Shown in pieces: positions 52,582 through 61,193 of a stretch of 64,000 nucleotides of DNA. Numbering within the stretch: the stretch's first letter is position 1; every line of letters starts with the position of its first letter. The notes beneath the pieces are model-generated. The model ran no database searches and was not told the DNA's origin. It saw only the letters and a list, made by a program, of their open reading frames with translations. Source of the stretch: Soonwooa buanensis (GTDB taxonomy: Bacteria > Bacteroidota > Bacteroidia > Flavobacteriales > Weeksellaceae); assembly GCF_900167905.1 (NCBI RefSeq), contig NZ_FUYZ01000005.1, forward strand, positions 124,001 through 188,000, given 5' to 3'. The translations under genes were made by a program, and so were the position numbers.

Positions 52582-52585
52582 GTAG

Positions 52586-52607
52586 CTTCCGAAAGGAAGT
52601 TTTTTTT
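52586..52607 (+). terminator. Terminator displaced from the lipoprotein gene
   Basis: cttcc gaaa ggaag stem with tetraloop and eight T. It directly follows the right end of the MITE-like element and likely belonged to the lipoprotein gene 200 bases upstream. Confidence 0.7.
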
Positions 52608-52637
52608 GTTTTAAATTTGATTTAAATTTAAAAAATA

Positions 52638-53201
52638 ATGAAAGTTTTAAAAATATTAAGTTTCGGATTGTTGCTGGTTGTTGGATTTTCAAACGCTCAA
52701 CAATCGACAGTATTAATGCGCGGTAAAGAAATAAAAACTTTTGCAAAACTTCCTAATGTTGGTACTGCAGCTCCTAATTTTGAATTGACAGATGACAAAA
52801 TGGAAAGCAAAAGTCTTGAGAGTTACAAAGGAAAATATTTAATCCTAAATATTTTTCCGAGTGTTGATACAGGCGTTTGCTCGCTGTCGGTAAGAAAGTT
52901 TAATGAGATGGCTGCGGATCTTCCCAATACCTCGGTGTTATGTATTTCTAAAGATTTACCCTTTGCGCAAAAGCGTTTTTGTGGTGCAGAAGGTATCAAA
53001 AATGTTGTGATGTTGTCAGATTTTAGAACAGATTTTGGAAAACGTTACGGCGTCGAAATGATAGATGGCGCATCACGAGGCTTGTTAAGTCGCGCGGTGG
53101 TTGTTATTGATCCACAAGGCAAAATCGTCTACGAAGAGCAAGTCGCAGACATTAGCCAAGAACCTCACTATGATAAAGCTTTAGCAGCGATTAAAAAATA
53201 A
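52638..53201 (+). CDS. tpx: Thiol peroxidase (Tpx), exported
   Basis: 187 residues. A cleavable signal peptide (MKVLKILSFGLLLVVGFSNAQ) is followed by a complete Tpx peroxiredoxin: peroxidatic Cys81 in SVDTGVCSLSVRKFN, resolving Cys115 in FCGAEGI, and YGVEMIDGASRGLLSRAVVVID. Tpx removes hydrogen and alkyl peroxides; standard Tpx is cytosolic or periplasmic depending on species, and here the signal suggests the periplasm. The -7 element TAAATTTG is at 52612-52619. Single gene with a strong terminator. Confidence 0.94.
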   Translation: MKVLKILSFGLLLVVGFSNAQQSTVLMRGKEIKTFAKLPNVGTAAPNFELTDDKMESKSLESYKGKYLILNIFPSVDTGVCSLSVRKFNEMAADLPNTSVLCISKDLPFAQKRFCGAEGIKNVVMLSDFRTDFGKRYGVEMIDGASRGLLSRAVVVIDPQGKIVYEEQVADISQEPHYDKALAAIKK

Positions 53202-53238
53202 AAAAACAGTCTCAAAATTTTGAGACTGTTTTTTGTTT
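53201..53238 (+). terminator. Intrinsic terminator after tpx
   Basis: Perfect 17-bp inverted repeat aaaaaacagtctcaaaa / ttttgagactgtttttt without spacer, starting at the tpx stop codon. Bidirectional; also serves the convergent HdeD-like gene. Confidence 0.92.
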
Positions 53239-53252
53239 AAAAAAGATTGTAT

Positions 53253-53795
53253 TTATTTCAGTTTTTTCAAACCAAAAGCAAGCATGATTTGGAAAACACC
53301 AATCATAATAAATGAAATAGCGGTGTAGTACACAATTGTTAAACCTCCAAATACAGGATTTACAATCATTAGTATAGCGAATAATAATCCCAAAATACTA
53401 AAAATCATCACGGTTCCCCAAGATTTAATCCCAACTTTTTTTAATGCTAAAGAGGATCCAATCCCCATAATCGAACGAAACAAAATCGTAATCCCGACAT
53501 ATAACGGCAATATTGTCGCACTCAAAGCAGGTGAGGAGATTAGCATAATCCCTAAAATTAAATCAACAATACCTCCAGCTAACGACCATCCCCAATTGGG
53601 ATAATGTCTGTTGCTAAAAGCGTTAACAACTTCCATGATACCTGTAACAAAAAAGATAGCTGCAAATATCATCGATAATGTTAAATAAGAAGCAAGCGGT
53701 GTACGGAAAATATATATTCCACTAATGATAAAGATAATCCCTGTAATTAACGGAAGATACCAGTATTTGTACGGATTTGTGTAGTTTTGACTCAT
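53253..53795 (-). CDS. HdeD-family membrane protein (DUF308)
   Basis: 180 residues, six membrane helices arranged as three pairs, the DUF308/HdeD pattern, with GG-IVDLILGIMLI and LGLLFAILMIVNPVFGGLTIVY blocks (the L-x-x-P-x-x-G repeats are typical). HdeD relatives contribute to acid tolerance in Escherichia coli; the function in Bacteroidetes is not established. Single gene. Confidence 0.85.
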   Translation of the reverse strand: MSQNYTNPYKYWYLPLITGIIFIISGIYIFRTPLASYLTLSMIFAAIFFVTGIMEVVNAFSNRHYPNWGWSLAGGIVDLILGIMLISSPALSATILPLYVGITILFRSIMGIGSSLALKKVGIKSWGTVMIFSILGLLFAILMIVNPVFGGLTIVYYTAISFIMIGVFQIMLAFGLKKLK

Positions 53796-54014
53796 TGTAA
53801 TAATTTTTTGAATACCAATAGACTTGCAAAATATATACCTTACCCGACTTTCATGATATTTATTATGCGATACGTTAGATTTAAAATTTTGTCGTTTTTT
53901 TAAACTTTTATTAAATGAAATCGAGAAGCTTTAGTTTTATCTTTTATTTAATAAAGCATTAACATATTTTTGAAATTAAAGACAGTAATTTTATAATTCA
54001 AAAATCACAAAAAA

Positions 54015-54509
54015 ATGGATACATTATCACAACTTAAAGAAGAATTAAAAAACGAATACGAAACAACTAAAGCATTTTTTGATCGTTTTCCTGAGGATAA
54101 AAATGATTACGCACCGCACGAGAAAAGTATGAAATTAATGCCGTTAGCGTCACATATTGCTGAGGTTTTTGCTTGGCCAAAATTTATTCTGAACACATCA
54201 GAGTTAGACTTTGGGAAAGGCGATTATCAACCAGTTAAGATTTCAACAAAAGCCGAACTTCAGCAGAAGTTAGAAGACGATTACAATGCGGGAATTGCGA
54301 GTCTAGAAGCGGCGACCGAAGATCAACTAGAACCAAATTGGGCTATAAAAAATAATGGCGAAACGATGATGGAATGGACAAAGTATGGCGCTATCCGACA
54401 TGCGTTGAATCAAGCGACGCATCACAGAGCGCAGCTAGGCGTCTATTATCGATTAAATGATATTCCATTGCCACCAAGCTACGGACCATCTGCGGATACA
54501 GAATATTAA
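54015..54509 (+). CDS. DinB/YfiT-family four-helix metalloprotein
   Basis: 164 residues. Helical bundle with the three-histidine metal site of the DinB superfamily: His47 in PLASHIAEVF and the HALNQATHHRAQ block near residues 130-142. Members include mycothiol- or bacillithiol-dependent S-transferases, but most are uncharacterised; no thiol cofactor pathway is visible here. Not related to DNA polymerase IV despite the family name. Confidence 0.8.
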   Translation: MDTLSQLKEELKNEYETTKAFFDRFPEDKNDYAPHEKSMKLMPLASHIAEVFAWPKFILNTSELDFGKGDYQPVKISTKAELQQKLEDDYNAGIASLEAATEDQLEPNWAIKNNGETMMEWTKYGAIRHALNQATHHRAQLGVYYRLNDIPLPPSYGPSADTEY

Positions 54510-54596
54510 TTTGTCCAAGTTTTAGGATGAAATATTAGCATCATTTCAAATAGATGTTGAAGTAACTCAATTGAGAGTAGTAATTATTAAATATTT

Positions 54597-54655
54597 AAAA
54601 CTCGTAACAGATTTTGATTGAAAGATTAAAATTTTGGTGCGAGTTTTTTTGTTTT
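54597..54655 (+). terminator. Probable terminator
   Basis: aaaactcg / cgagtttt stem around an AT-rich loop that can itself pair partly (gatttt with aaaatt), followed by a long T-run. It terminates the DinB-like gene. The rest of 54510-54835 is AT-rich and carries the promoter of the next gene. Confidence 0.55.
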
Positions 54656-54787
54656 TAAAATCATATTTAGTTTTTCTTTATTTATTGATGATAGAAATGT
54701 TAAATTTCTATCAGGTTGATATTATTGAAATTAAATTGTTAAAAAGTGTATAAATTTAATTAAAATGACGATTGTTGTTAATGATTG

Positions 54788-54819
54788 TTTGTGTTGCCGA
54801 GAAAGGAATTTTATTTTTG
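54788..54819 (+). promoter_or_regulatory. Well-matched flavobacterial promoter
   Basis: TTTG at 54788-54791, 20 bases, then TATTTTTG at 54812-54819: both elements of the -33/-7 consensus are perfect and correctly spaced. The expected start is about ten bases before the ATG at 54836. Confidence 0.7.
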
Positions 54820-54835
54820 AGTAAAATTTAAAAGT

Positions 54836-55738
54836 ATGAAAAAATTATTATTCCTTTTATGCGCTTCACAACTAAGTTTTGCGCAGCAGTCTGTTTTCTC
54901 TCAGCCGCAAAAAGACCAACTTAATTCCTTTAATTCGCCATCTCTTAATGATACGACACAAAAAAGTATTTTTATTGCAGACGATTTCGAACTAGCAAAG
55001 GCAGTTAAGATTGAAAAAGTAAAGGTTTTCGCAAAAACTGATGCTGGCTTTTTAGATGCAGGAAATCTTATTTCTTGGAACATTTTAATTTTTCAAGATC
55101 AATCTGGCAAGCCATCTGCCATTCCAGGAAAAAATGAAACTGGCGTAGTTTACAAATTTAGCAAATTAGCTTCTCAAGGAGGTGTGACCGTAACGCAGGC
55201 TGGAAATGATGCTACTAATATTTCGGTTGAGTTTGATACGACTGATAATAGTTTTGTTTTTCAACCAAATACAAAATATTGGATAAGTGTGTTCCCAACT
55301 GTAAAAAGCGAAGAGAATTTTTTTAGCGAAAAGTTTTTCTATTGGGCGGCATCAACAACGACCACACCTAAGCTAGAACAAGCAAAAATGGTGGATCCTG
55401 ATGATATTATGATGAATAGTTATACGACTTGGACCGACCTTAAAGGGCCTTCTATGGGGATTACAGGTATGGCTTTCGAATTGTACGGTAAAGATGCTTT
55501 GTCAGCTAACGACATTACTAAATCTGCTATAAAAGTCTATCCAAATCCAACTTCTAAAACACTTAGTATTAATGCTAAAAATGTTAAATCGACAGAAGTT
55601 TATTCTTTGGATGGAAAGTTGGTTTTAACATCAACAAAATCAGAAGTTAATGTTGAAACTTTAGCAAAAGGAACTTACACGCTGGTTGTGACTTTTGATA
55701 ACGGACAAAAATCGACAGAAAAGTTTATCAAGAACTAA
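54836..55738 (+). CDS. T9SS-secreted protein of unknown function
   Basis: 300 residues. Signal peptide (ends LSFAQQ), a beta-sandwich-like region with FIADDFELAKAVKIEKVKVF and WNILIFQDQSGKPSAIPG, the latter resembling carbohydrate- or lectin-like jelly-roll modules, then a type A sorting domain (VYPNPTSKTLSI ... GTYTLVV ... EKFIKN) that sends it through type IX secretion. Surface-exposed or released. Function unknown. Confidence 0.8.
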   Translation: MKKLLFLLCASQLSFAQQSVFSQPQKDQLNSFNSPSLNDTTQKSIFIADDFELAKAVKIEKVKVFAKTDAGFLDAGNLISWNILIFQDQSGKPSAIPGKNETGVVYKFSKLASQGGVTVTQAGNDATNISVEFDTTDNSFVFQPNTKYWISVFPTVKSEENFFSEKFFYWAASTTTTPKLEQAKMVDPDDIMMNSYTTWTDLKGPSMGITGMAFELYGKDALSANDITKSAIKVYPNPTSKTLSINAKNVKSTEVYSLDGKLVLTSTKSEVNVETLAKGTYTLVVTFDNGQKSTEKFIKN

Positions 55739-55758
55739 AATATTTTTTCCCTTTAAAT

Positions 55759-55795
55759 AAAAAAAGCCAGTTGTCATCAACTGGCTTTTCTTTTA
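55759..55795. terminator. Bidirectional intrinsic terminator
   Basis: Perfect 12-bp stem aaaagccagttg / caactggctttt with a tcat loop, A-run before and T-run after. It separates convergent genes; the right T-run overlaps the end of the acyl-CoA synthetase gene. Confidence 0.9.
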
Positions 55796-57553
55796 TCTAT
55801 CATAAAGTTTGTTGTAAAGATCCATAAAATGTTCTTTAATCACTTTACGTTTTAACTTCAAAGTTGGTGTCAACATTCCGTTTTCCTCAGACCAAATCTC
55901 GGGTGTTAATTCTATTTTTTTGATTTGTTCCCAATGACCAAGATTCTTGTTAATGTTCTCCATTTCTTTTTCGATGGCAGCTTTTAGTTCTGGACTTTTT
56001 GCAATCTCTTCAGGCGTTGTCCCAATGTTGACATTGTTGTCTTTCGCCCATTTTTTAGCATAATCGAAATCGGGTTGTATAAGTGCTGTTGGCATTTTTT
56101 CACCTTCGCCAACAACCATAATTTGTTCAATAAATAAAGAAGCCTTCGCAAGATTTTCGATGACTTGTGGTGCAACATATTTACCGCCCGACGTTTTGAA
56201 CATTTCTTTTTTTCTATCGGTAATAAAAAGGAATCCATCTTTATCCAAATGTCCAATATCACCTGTTTTGAAGTAGCCTTCATTATCAAAAGCATCTTTA
56301 GTTAATTCTGGATTCTTGTAATAACCTTGGGTTACAGTTGGTCCTTTAACCGTGATTTCGCCATCTTCCGCTATTTTAACGTTAACATTAAAAAGAGGTT
56401 TTCCGATGGAACCCATTTTCATAAATTCGAAACTGTTAACCGAAATTACAGGCGAAGTTTCTGTCAAACCATAACCTTCCTGAATCGGAATGCCAGCTGC
56501 CTGAAACATAATATTAAGACGTGTAGAAAGTGGCGCAGAACCAGATACTAAAGTTAAAATATTACCTCCAATACCAGCTCTCCATTTCGAGAAAACTAAT
56601 TTGTCAGCAATCTTGTGGAAGAAACTTTTTGGTGCACCAAGTTTATAATTTTCGGCAATTTTGAGTGACCATAAGAAAATACTTTTTTTGATGCCGCCAG
56701 CTTCGGTTCCTTTTTTATAAATTGAATCATAAACTTTCTCGATAACACGCGGAACAACCGTCATATAATGCGGTTTTACTTCTTGAAGATTTTCACTAAG
56801 CTTGTCTGTGCTTTCAGCGAAATAAATAGCAAAACCATTGTAAGTAAAAAGGTAGAAAATCATCCTTTCGAAGACGTGACACATCGGTAAAAAACTCAAT
56901 GCACGACTGTCGTTGCCTTGTCTGCGCGGGATTCTGTCTTCGCAACCAATGATGTCTTGGACGATATTGTTGTGTGTTAACATCACGCCTTTTGGTTTTC
57001 CTGTCGTCCCAGAAGTGTAGATAATCGACACTAAGTCGTCTGGATAAATTTCCTTTTTAATATCGTCAACTTCAGCTTGAAGGCTGTCATCTTTCCCAAG
57101 TTCTAAAATATCTTCCCAATGTTTAGCAGCATTAACTTTATCAAAAGTATAGATCTCCTTTATCAAAGGAAGTTGATCACGGATTTCATTAATTTTATTA
57201 AATAACTTTTCATCCGATACAAAGCAAAATAACGAATCCGAATCGCCAAGATTATAGACGCAATCGGCCTGCGAAATCGATGGATAGATAGGAACCGTGA
57301 TAATGCCGAGTTGCAAAGCTGCTTGGTCGATAATGCACCATTCGGTTCTGTTGGTTGTGGTGATAAGTCCTATTTTGTCACCTTTTTTTAAACCTAATTT
57401 TATTAAACCTCTAGAAAATTGATTGCTTTTTGCAATGAAGTCTTCAGTTGAAAGATTTCTCCAACTTCCACCAATTTTGTCATTGATGTAGTCTTTTTTT
57501 GGAAATTTTTCTAGTGTAATATAAGGAATATCGAAAATTCGAGTTAATGTCAT
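55793..57553 (-). CDS. Long-chain fatty-acid-CoA ligase (paralogue 1)
   Basis: 586 residues from ATG 57553 (MTLTRIFDIPYITLEKFPK), which matches its tandem paralogue better than the upstream in-frame codon. AMP-binding motifs: YTSGTTGKPKGVMLTH near 185-200, GYGLTETSP near 370, TGDIGHLDKDGFLFITDRKKEM near 450, and the Lys of the C-terminal subdomain (RKVIKEHF region). The enzyme activates fatty acids to acyl-CoA in two steps through an acyl-AMP. It lies directly downstream of paralogue 2 but behind a terminator. Confidence 0.93.
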   Translation of the reverse strand: MTLTRIFDIPYITLEKFPKKDYINDKIGGSWRNLSTEDFIAKSNQFSRGLIKLGLKKGDKIGLITTTNRTEWCIIDQAALQLGIITVPIYPSISQADCVYNLGDSDSLFCFVSDEKLFNKINEIRDQLPLIKEIYTFDKVNAAKHWEDILELGKDDSLQAEVDDIKKEIYPDDLVSIIYTSGTTGKPKGVMLTHNNIVQDIIGCEDRIPRRQGNDSRALSFLPMCHVFERMIFYLFTYNGFAIYFAESTDKLSENLQEVKPHYMTVVPRVIEKVYDSIYKKGTEAGGIKKSIFLWSLKIAENYKLGAPKSFFHKIADKLVFSKWRAGIGGNILTLVSGSAPLSTRLNIMFQAAGIPIQEGYGLTETSPVISVNSFEFMKMGSIGKPLFNVNVKIAEDGEITVKGPTVTQGYYKNPELTKDAFDNEGYFKTGDIGHLDKDGFLFITDRKKEMFKTSGGKYVAPQVIENLAKASLFIEQIMVVGEGEKMPTALIQPDFDYAKKWAKDNNVNIGTTPEEIAKSPELKAAIEKEMENINKNLGHWEQIKKIELTPEIWSEENGMLTPTLKLKRKVIKEHFMDLYNKLYDR

Positions 57554-57603
57554 GTTGTTTGTAACAAAGATTGAATGCAAATATAACAATTATGAGTTTT
57601 TTC

Positions 57604-57634
57604 AAAAAAATAAAGCTATCCAATGGATAGCTTT
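57604..57634 (-). terminator. Terminator between the two acyl-CoA synthetase genes
   Basis: aaagctatcc / ggatagcttt stem with an aat loop; on the minus strand it is followed by a T-run. It implies that paralogue 1 has its own promoter or depends on readthrough. Confidence 0.85.
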
Positions 57635-57643
57635 TTATGTTAA

Positions 57644-59416
57644 TTATTTTCTGTCGTACAACTTTTCATATAAATCGATGAAAGCTTCTTTGATGGCTTT
57701 ACGTTTAAGTTTAAGAGTTGGTGTTAGTAGTCCGTCATCTATTGACCATACTTTTGGTGTGAGTTCAATCTTTTTAATCTGCTCCCACTTGCCTAATTTT
57801 TTATTAAGCGTTTCCATCTCTTGCATGATTCTTTCCTTTAGTTCTGGGCTTTTTGCCATTTCTTCTGGTGTTGTACCAATGTTGAGGTTTTTAATTTTAG
57901 CCCAATTTTGTGCGAAATTAAAATCTGGTTGTACCAAAGCGGTTGGCATTTTTTCACCTTCACCAACAACCATGATTTGCTCAATAAATTTTGAAGCTTT
58001 AGCATGATTCTCGATAACTTGAGGAGCAATGAATTTTCCTCCAGAAGTTTTGAACATTTCTTTTTTTCTATCGGTGATAAATAAGAAGCCATCGTCGTCA
58101 ATGTGTCCAATATCGCCCGTTTTGAAATAACCATCCTCTGTGAAAGCTTCCTGCGTTTTTTCGTCGTCCTTGTAATAACCACCAAAAATAGAAGGTCCTT
58201 TAACTGTGATCTCGCCATCAGCAGCTATTTTAACATCAACATTACTTAGTGGAACGCCTACAGAGCCTAATCTCATTTTTTCGAAACTGTTAACCGAAAT
58301 TACGGGTGAAGTTTCTGTTAAGCCATAACCTTCCAAAACTGGGATTCCCGCAGCTTGGAACATTCTGTTTAATCTTGAAGATAAGGCTGCCGAGCCAGAA
58401 ACTAATGTTATTAAATTTCCGCCCAAGCCTTCTCTCCATTTTTTGAAAACCAGTTTGTCAGCAATAATATGCGCAAAAGATTTTGGCGCTTGTAGATTGT
58501 ATTTTTCGGCAATCGAAATTGACCAAAGGAAGATTTTAGATTTAATACCACCAGCTGAAGTTCCTTTATTATAAATAGAATCGTAAACTTTTTCTACCAA
58601 ACGTGGAACAACTGTCATGTAGTGAGGCTTGGCTTCTTTGACATTTTCACCAATTTTTTCGATGCTCTCGGCATAGTAAATCGATATACCATTATTAACG
58701 AAAATATAATATACCATTCTTTCAAAAATATGACAAATCGGTAAAAAACTTAATGCACGAAGGTCTTTATAGTTAATGCTTTTGTCTCTTGGGATTCGAG
58801 AATCGCTTCCCAAAACATTTGACACGATGTTTTTGTGTGTTAGCATCACGCCTTTGGGACGTCCTGTTGTACCAGAAGTGTAGATTAATGTCACCACGTC
58901 ATCTTCTTGTATGCCTTTGGATAGATCTTCAACTTCTTGCTGTGTCGCATCATCTTCTCCAAGATCTAATATTTCTTTCCAATTAGGAGCGCCGTCTACA
59001 TCATCAAAACAAAAAACACCAGCCAAAGATGACACCTCAGGCTTTACAACCTGCATTTTTTTGTATAAGTCAACATCTGATACGAAGCAATATTTTATTT
59101 CGGCATTATTAAAAATATACACATAATCTTCCTCCGAAATGGTTGGATATACAGGCACCGAAATAGCGCCGATTTGAGAAATTCCCAAATCCATAATGCT
59201 CCATTCTGTACGGTTGTTGCTTGTGATTAATCCGATTTTGTCACCAGGTTTTATCCCTAGTTTTAACAGTCCTCGAGAAATTTTGTTTGCTTGGTTAATA
59301 AACTCTAAGGTGGACGTTTTTTTCCATTCCCCATTCTTTTTCGTGACCAAAGCATCATTTTTAGGATATTGATTTAGAGCCTTATGAGCAAAATCAAACG
59401 TTCTTTTAACAGACAT
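57644..59416 (-). CDS. Long-chain fatty-acid-CoA ligase (paralogue 2)
   Basis: 590 residues starting MSVKRTFDFAHKAL. Same domain order as paralogue 1 with YTSGTTGRPKGVMLTH, GYGLTETSPVISVN and TGDIGHIDDDGFLFITDRKKEM; the two are alike over their whole length, pointing to a tandem duplication. The acyl-CoA dehydrogenase gene is divergent, 164 bases away, so activation and the first beta-oxidation step are encoded together. Confidence 0.93.
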   Translation of the reverse strand: MSVKRTFDFAHKALNQYPKNDALVTKKNGEWKKTSTLEFINQANKISRGLLKLGIKPGDKIGLITSNNRTEWSIMDLGISQIGAISVPVYPTISEEDYVYIFNNAEIKYCFVSDVDLYKKMQVVKPEVSSLAGVFCFDDVDGAPNWKEILDLGEDDATQQEVEDLSKGIQEDDVVTLIYTSGTTGRPKGVMLTHKNIVSNVLGSDSRIPRDKSINYKDLRALSFLPICHIFERMVYYIFVNNGISIYYAESIEKIGENVKEAKPHYMTVVPRLVEKVYDSIYNKGTSAGGIKSKIFLWSISIAEKYNLQAPKSFAHIIADKLVFKKWREGLGGNLITLVSGSAALSSRLNRMFQAAGIPVLEGYGLTETSPVISVNSFEKMRLGSVGVPLSNVDVKIAADGEITVKGPSIFGGYYKDDEKTQEAFTEDGYFKTGDIGHIDDDGFLFITDRKKEMFKTSGGKFIAPQVIENHAKASKFIEQIMVVGEGEKMPTALVQPDFNFAQNWAKIKNLNIGTTPEEMAKSPELKERIMQEMETLNKKLGKWEQIKKIELTPKVWSIDDGLLTPTLKLKRKAIKEAFIDLYEKLYDRK

Positions 59417-59580
59417 ATCGTTAAATATTTGATAATTTTTAAATTAAATTTAATAAAAAGTAGGTTTTCGTAAATATAGTTTTTTTTAGTCAAATGGCAA
59501 AAATGTATTTTATTCGATACATATCGTTATAATTTTCGTAAAAATCGTAAATTTACAAGCAATTAATACTAGTAATTGAT

Positions 59581-60723
59581 ATGGATTTTAATTTATCAGA
59601 AGAACAACTGATGATTCAGCAGGCAGCTAGAGATTTCGCTCAGACTGAATTACTTCCTGGTGTTATCGAAAGAGATACACATCAAAAATTCCCGACAGAA
59701 CAAGTTAAGAAAATGGGAGAACTTGGTTTCCTAGGTATGATGGTTGACCCAAAATACGGAGGAGCTGGTCTTGACAGTGTATCTTACGTTCTTGCAATGG
59801 AAGAAATTGCAAAAATTGATGCTTCTGCTGCAGTAGTAATGTCAGTTAACAACTCTTTAGTATGTGCTGGTCTAGAAAAATTTGCTAGCGAAGAGCAAAA
59901 AATGAAGTATCTAAAACCTCTTGCAAGTGGAGAAGTTATCGGTGCTTTCGCATTGTCTGAGCCAGAAGCTGGATCTGACGCAACATCTCAACGTACAACT
60001 GCTGAGGATAAAGGTGATTATTATTTATTAAACGGTACTAAAAACTGGATTACTAACGGTGGTAACGCATCTTATTATATCGTTATTGCGCAGACTGATC
60101 CAGAAAAGAAGCATAAAGGTATCAACGCCTTCATCGTAGAAAGAGGTTGGGAAGGTTTCGAAATTGGTCCAAAAGAAGACAAATTAGGAATTAGAGGAAG
60201 TGACACGCATTCTTTACTTTTCACAGATGTTAAAGTACCAAAAGAAAACAGAATTGGTGAAGACGGATTCGGATTCAACTTTGCAATGGCGGTTCTTAAC
60301 GGCGGTAGAATTGGTATCGCGTCTCAAGCTTTAGGTATCGCATCTGGTGCTTACGAATTGGCGCTTAAATATGCTAAAGAAAGAAAAGCTTTCGGTACAG
60401 AGATTATCAACCACCAAGCGATTGCTTTCAAATTAGCTGATATGCACGTTAACATTACAGCGGCTAGAATGCTTTGTTTCAAAGCGGCAGTTGAGAAAGA
60501 TGCGGGTAAAGATATCTCAGAAAGTGGCGCTATGGCAAAACTTTATTCGTCTCAAGTTGCGATGGATACAACTATCGAAGCGGTACAAGTACACGGTGGA
60601 TATGGTTATGTTAAAGAATATCACGTAGAACGATTGATGCGTGATGCGAAGATTACACAAATCTACGAAGGTACCTCAGAAATCCAAAAGATTGTGATCT
60701 CTAGAAGTATTGCTAAGAAATAA
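59581..60723 (+). CDS. Acyl-CoA dehydrogenase
   Basis: 380 residues, flavoprotein that introduces the alpha-beta double bond in acyl-CoA. FALSEPEAGSDATS near 125 and NWITNGGNASYYIV near 155 contact FAD; the catalytic Glu is in QIYEGTSEIQ near 366; RKAFGTEIINHQAIAFKLADM is the dimer region. Length is standard for short/medium-chain members. Codons are more biased to C-ending and preferred forms than in neighbouring genes, suggesting strong expression. Confidence 0.95.
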   Translation: MDFNLSEEQLMIQQAARDFAQTELLPGVIERDTHQKFPTEQVKKMGELGFLGMMVDPKYGGAGLDSVSYVLAMEEIAKIDASAAVVMSVNNSLVCAGLEKFASEEQKMKYLKPLASGEVIGAFALSEPEAGSDATSQRTTAEDKGDYYLLNGTKNWITNGGNASYYIVIAQTDPEKKHKGINAFIVERGWEGFEIGPKEDKLGIRGSDTHSLLFTDVKVPKENRIGEDGFGFNFAMAVLNGGRIGIASQALGIASGAYELALKYAKERKAFGTEIINHQAIAFKLADMHVNITAARMLCFKAAVEKDAGKDISESGAMAKLYSSQVAMDTTIEAVQVHGGYGYVKEYHVERLMRDAKITQIYEGTSEIQKIVISRSIAKK

Positions 60724-60759
60724 TTTGTTGTTATCTTTATCAATTAAACATAAATTATC

Positions 60760-61125
60760 ATGAAATATTTTTGGATTTTTTTGGCAGCAGCAGTGCTTTT
60801 ACTAGGCGGTTTTGTTTGGTATAAATTTTATTTTGTATTCGGAGAAGGCGTTAAATCTGGTTATCTAAACTATGCTGTTAAAAAAGGAAATGTTTTCAAA
60901 ACCTATGAAGGGAAGTTGATCCAAGAAGGATTTGGCACGACCAAAGTTGGTGGTGCACTTGGAAGCAATCAGTTTGAATTTTCTATCGAAGATGAAGCTG
61001 TTTTCAAGCAATTAGAACTTAATAGCGGAAAGTATTTCGATTTACATTACAAAGAATATCATGGTAGCTTGCCGTGGCGAGGAAATACAGTGTATGTCGT
61101 TGATAAAGTTATCAGCATGAAATAA
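60760..61125 (+). CDS. Small membrane-anchored hypothetical protein
   Basis: 121 residues. One N-terminal helix (4-22) and a soluble C-terminal domain with KTYEGKLIQEGFGTTK and LPWRGNTVYVVDKV. In Flavobacteriia this family is sometimes labelled 6-phosphogluconate dehydrogenase, which its size and sequence do not support. It follows the acyl-CoA dehydrogenase by 36 bases and may be co-transcribed. Confidence 0.65.
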   Translation: MKYFWIFLAAAVLLLGGFVWYKFYFVFGEGVKSGYLNYAVKKGNVFKTYEGKLIQEGFGTTKVGGALGSNQFEFSIEDEAVFKQLELNSGKYFDLHYKEYHGSLPWRGNTVYVVDKVISMK

Positions 61126-61131
61126 TAAAAG

Positions 61132-61165
61132 AGTCCCTTTCAGTAATGAAAGGGATTTTTGTATT
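61132..61165 (+). terminator. Intrinsic terminator
   Basis: Perfect 9-bp stem tccctttca / tgaaaggga with a gtaa loop and T-run, closing the acyl-CoA dehydrogenase unit. Confidence 0.9.
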
Positions 61166-61193
61166 TTTAAACTTCGTATTAAATCATTATTAA

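Noticed and set aside
57552-58007. 151-codon plus-strand frame
   Set aside because: Antisense to the second acyl-CoA synthetase; starts in the intergenic terminator.
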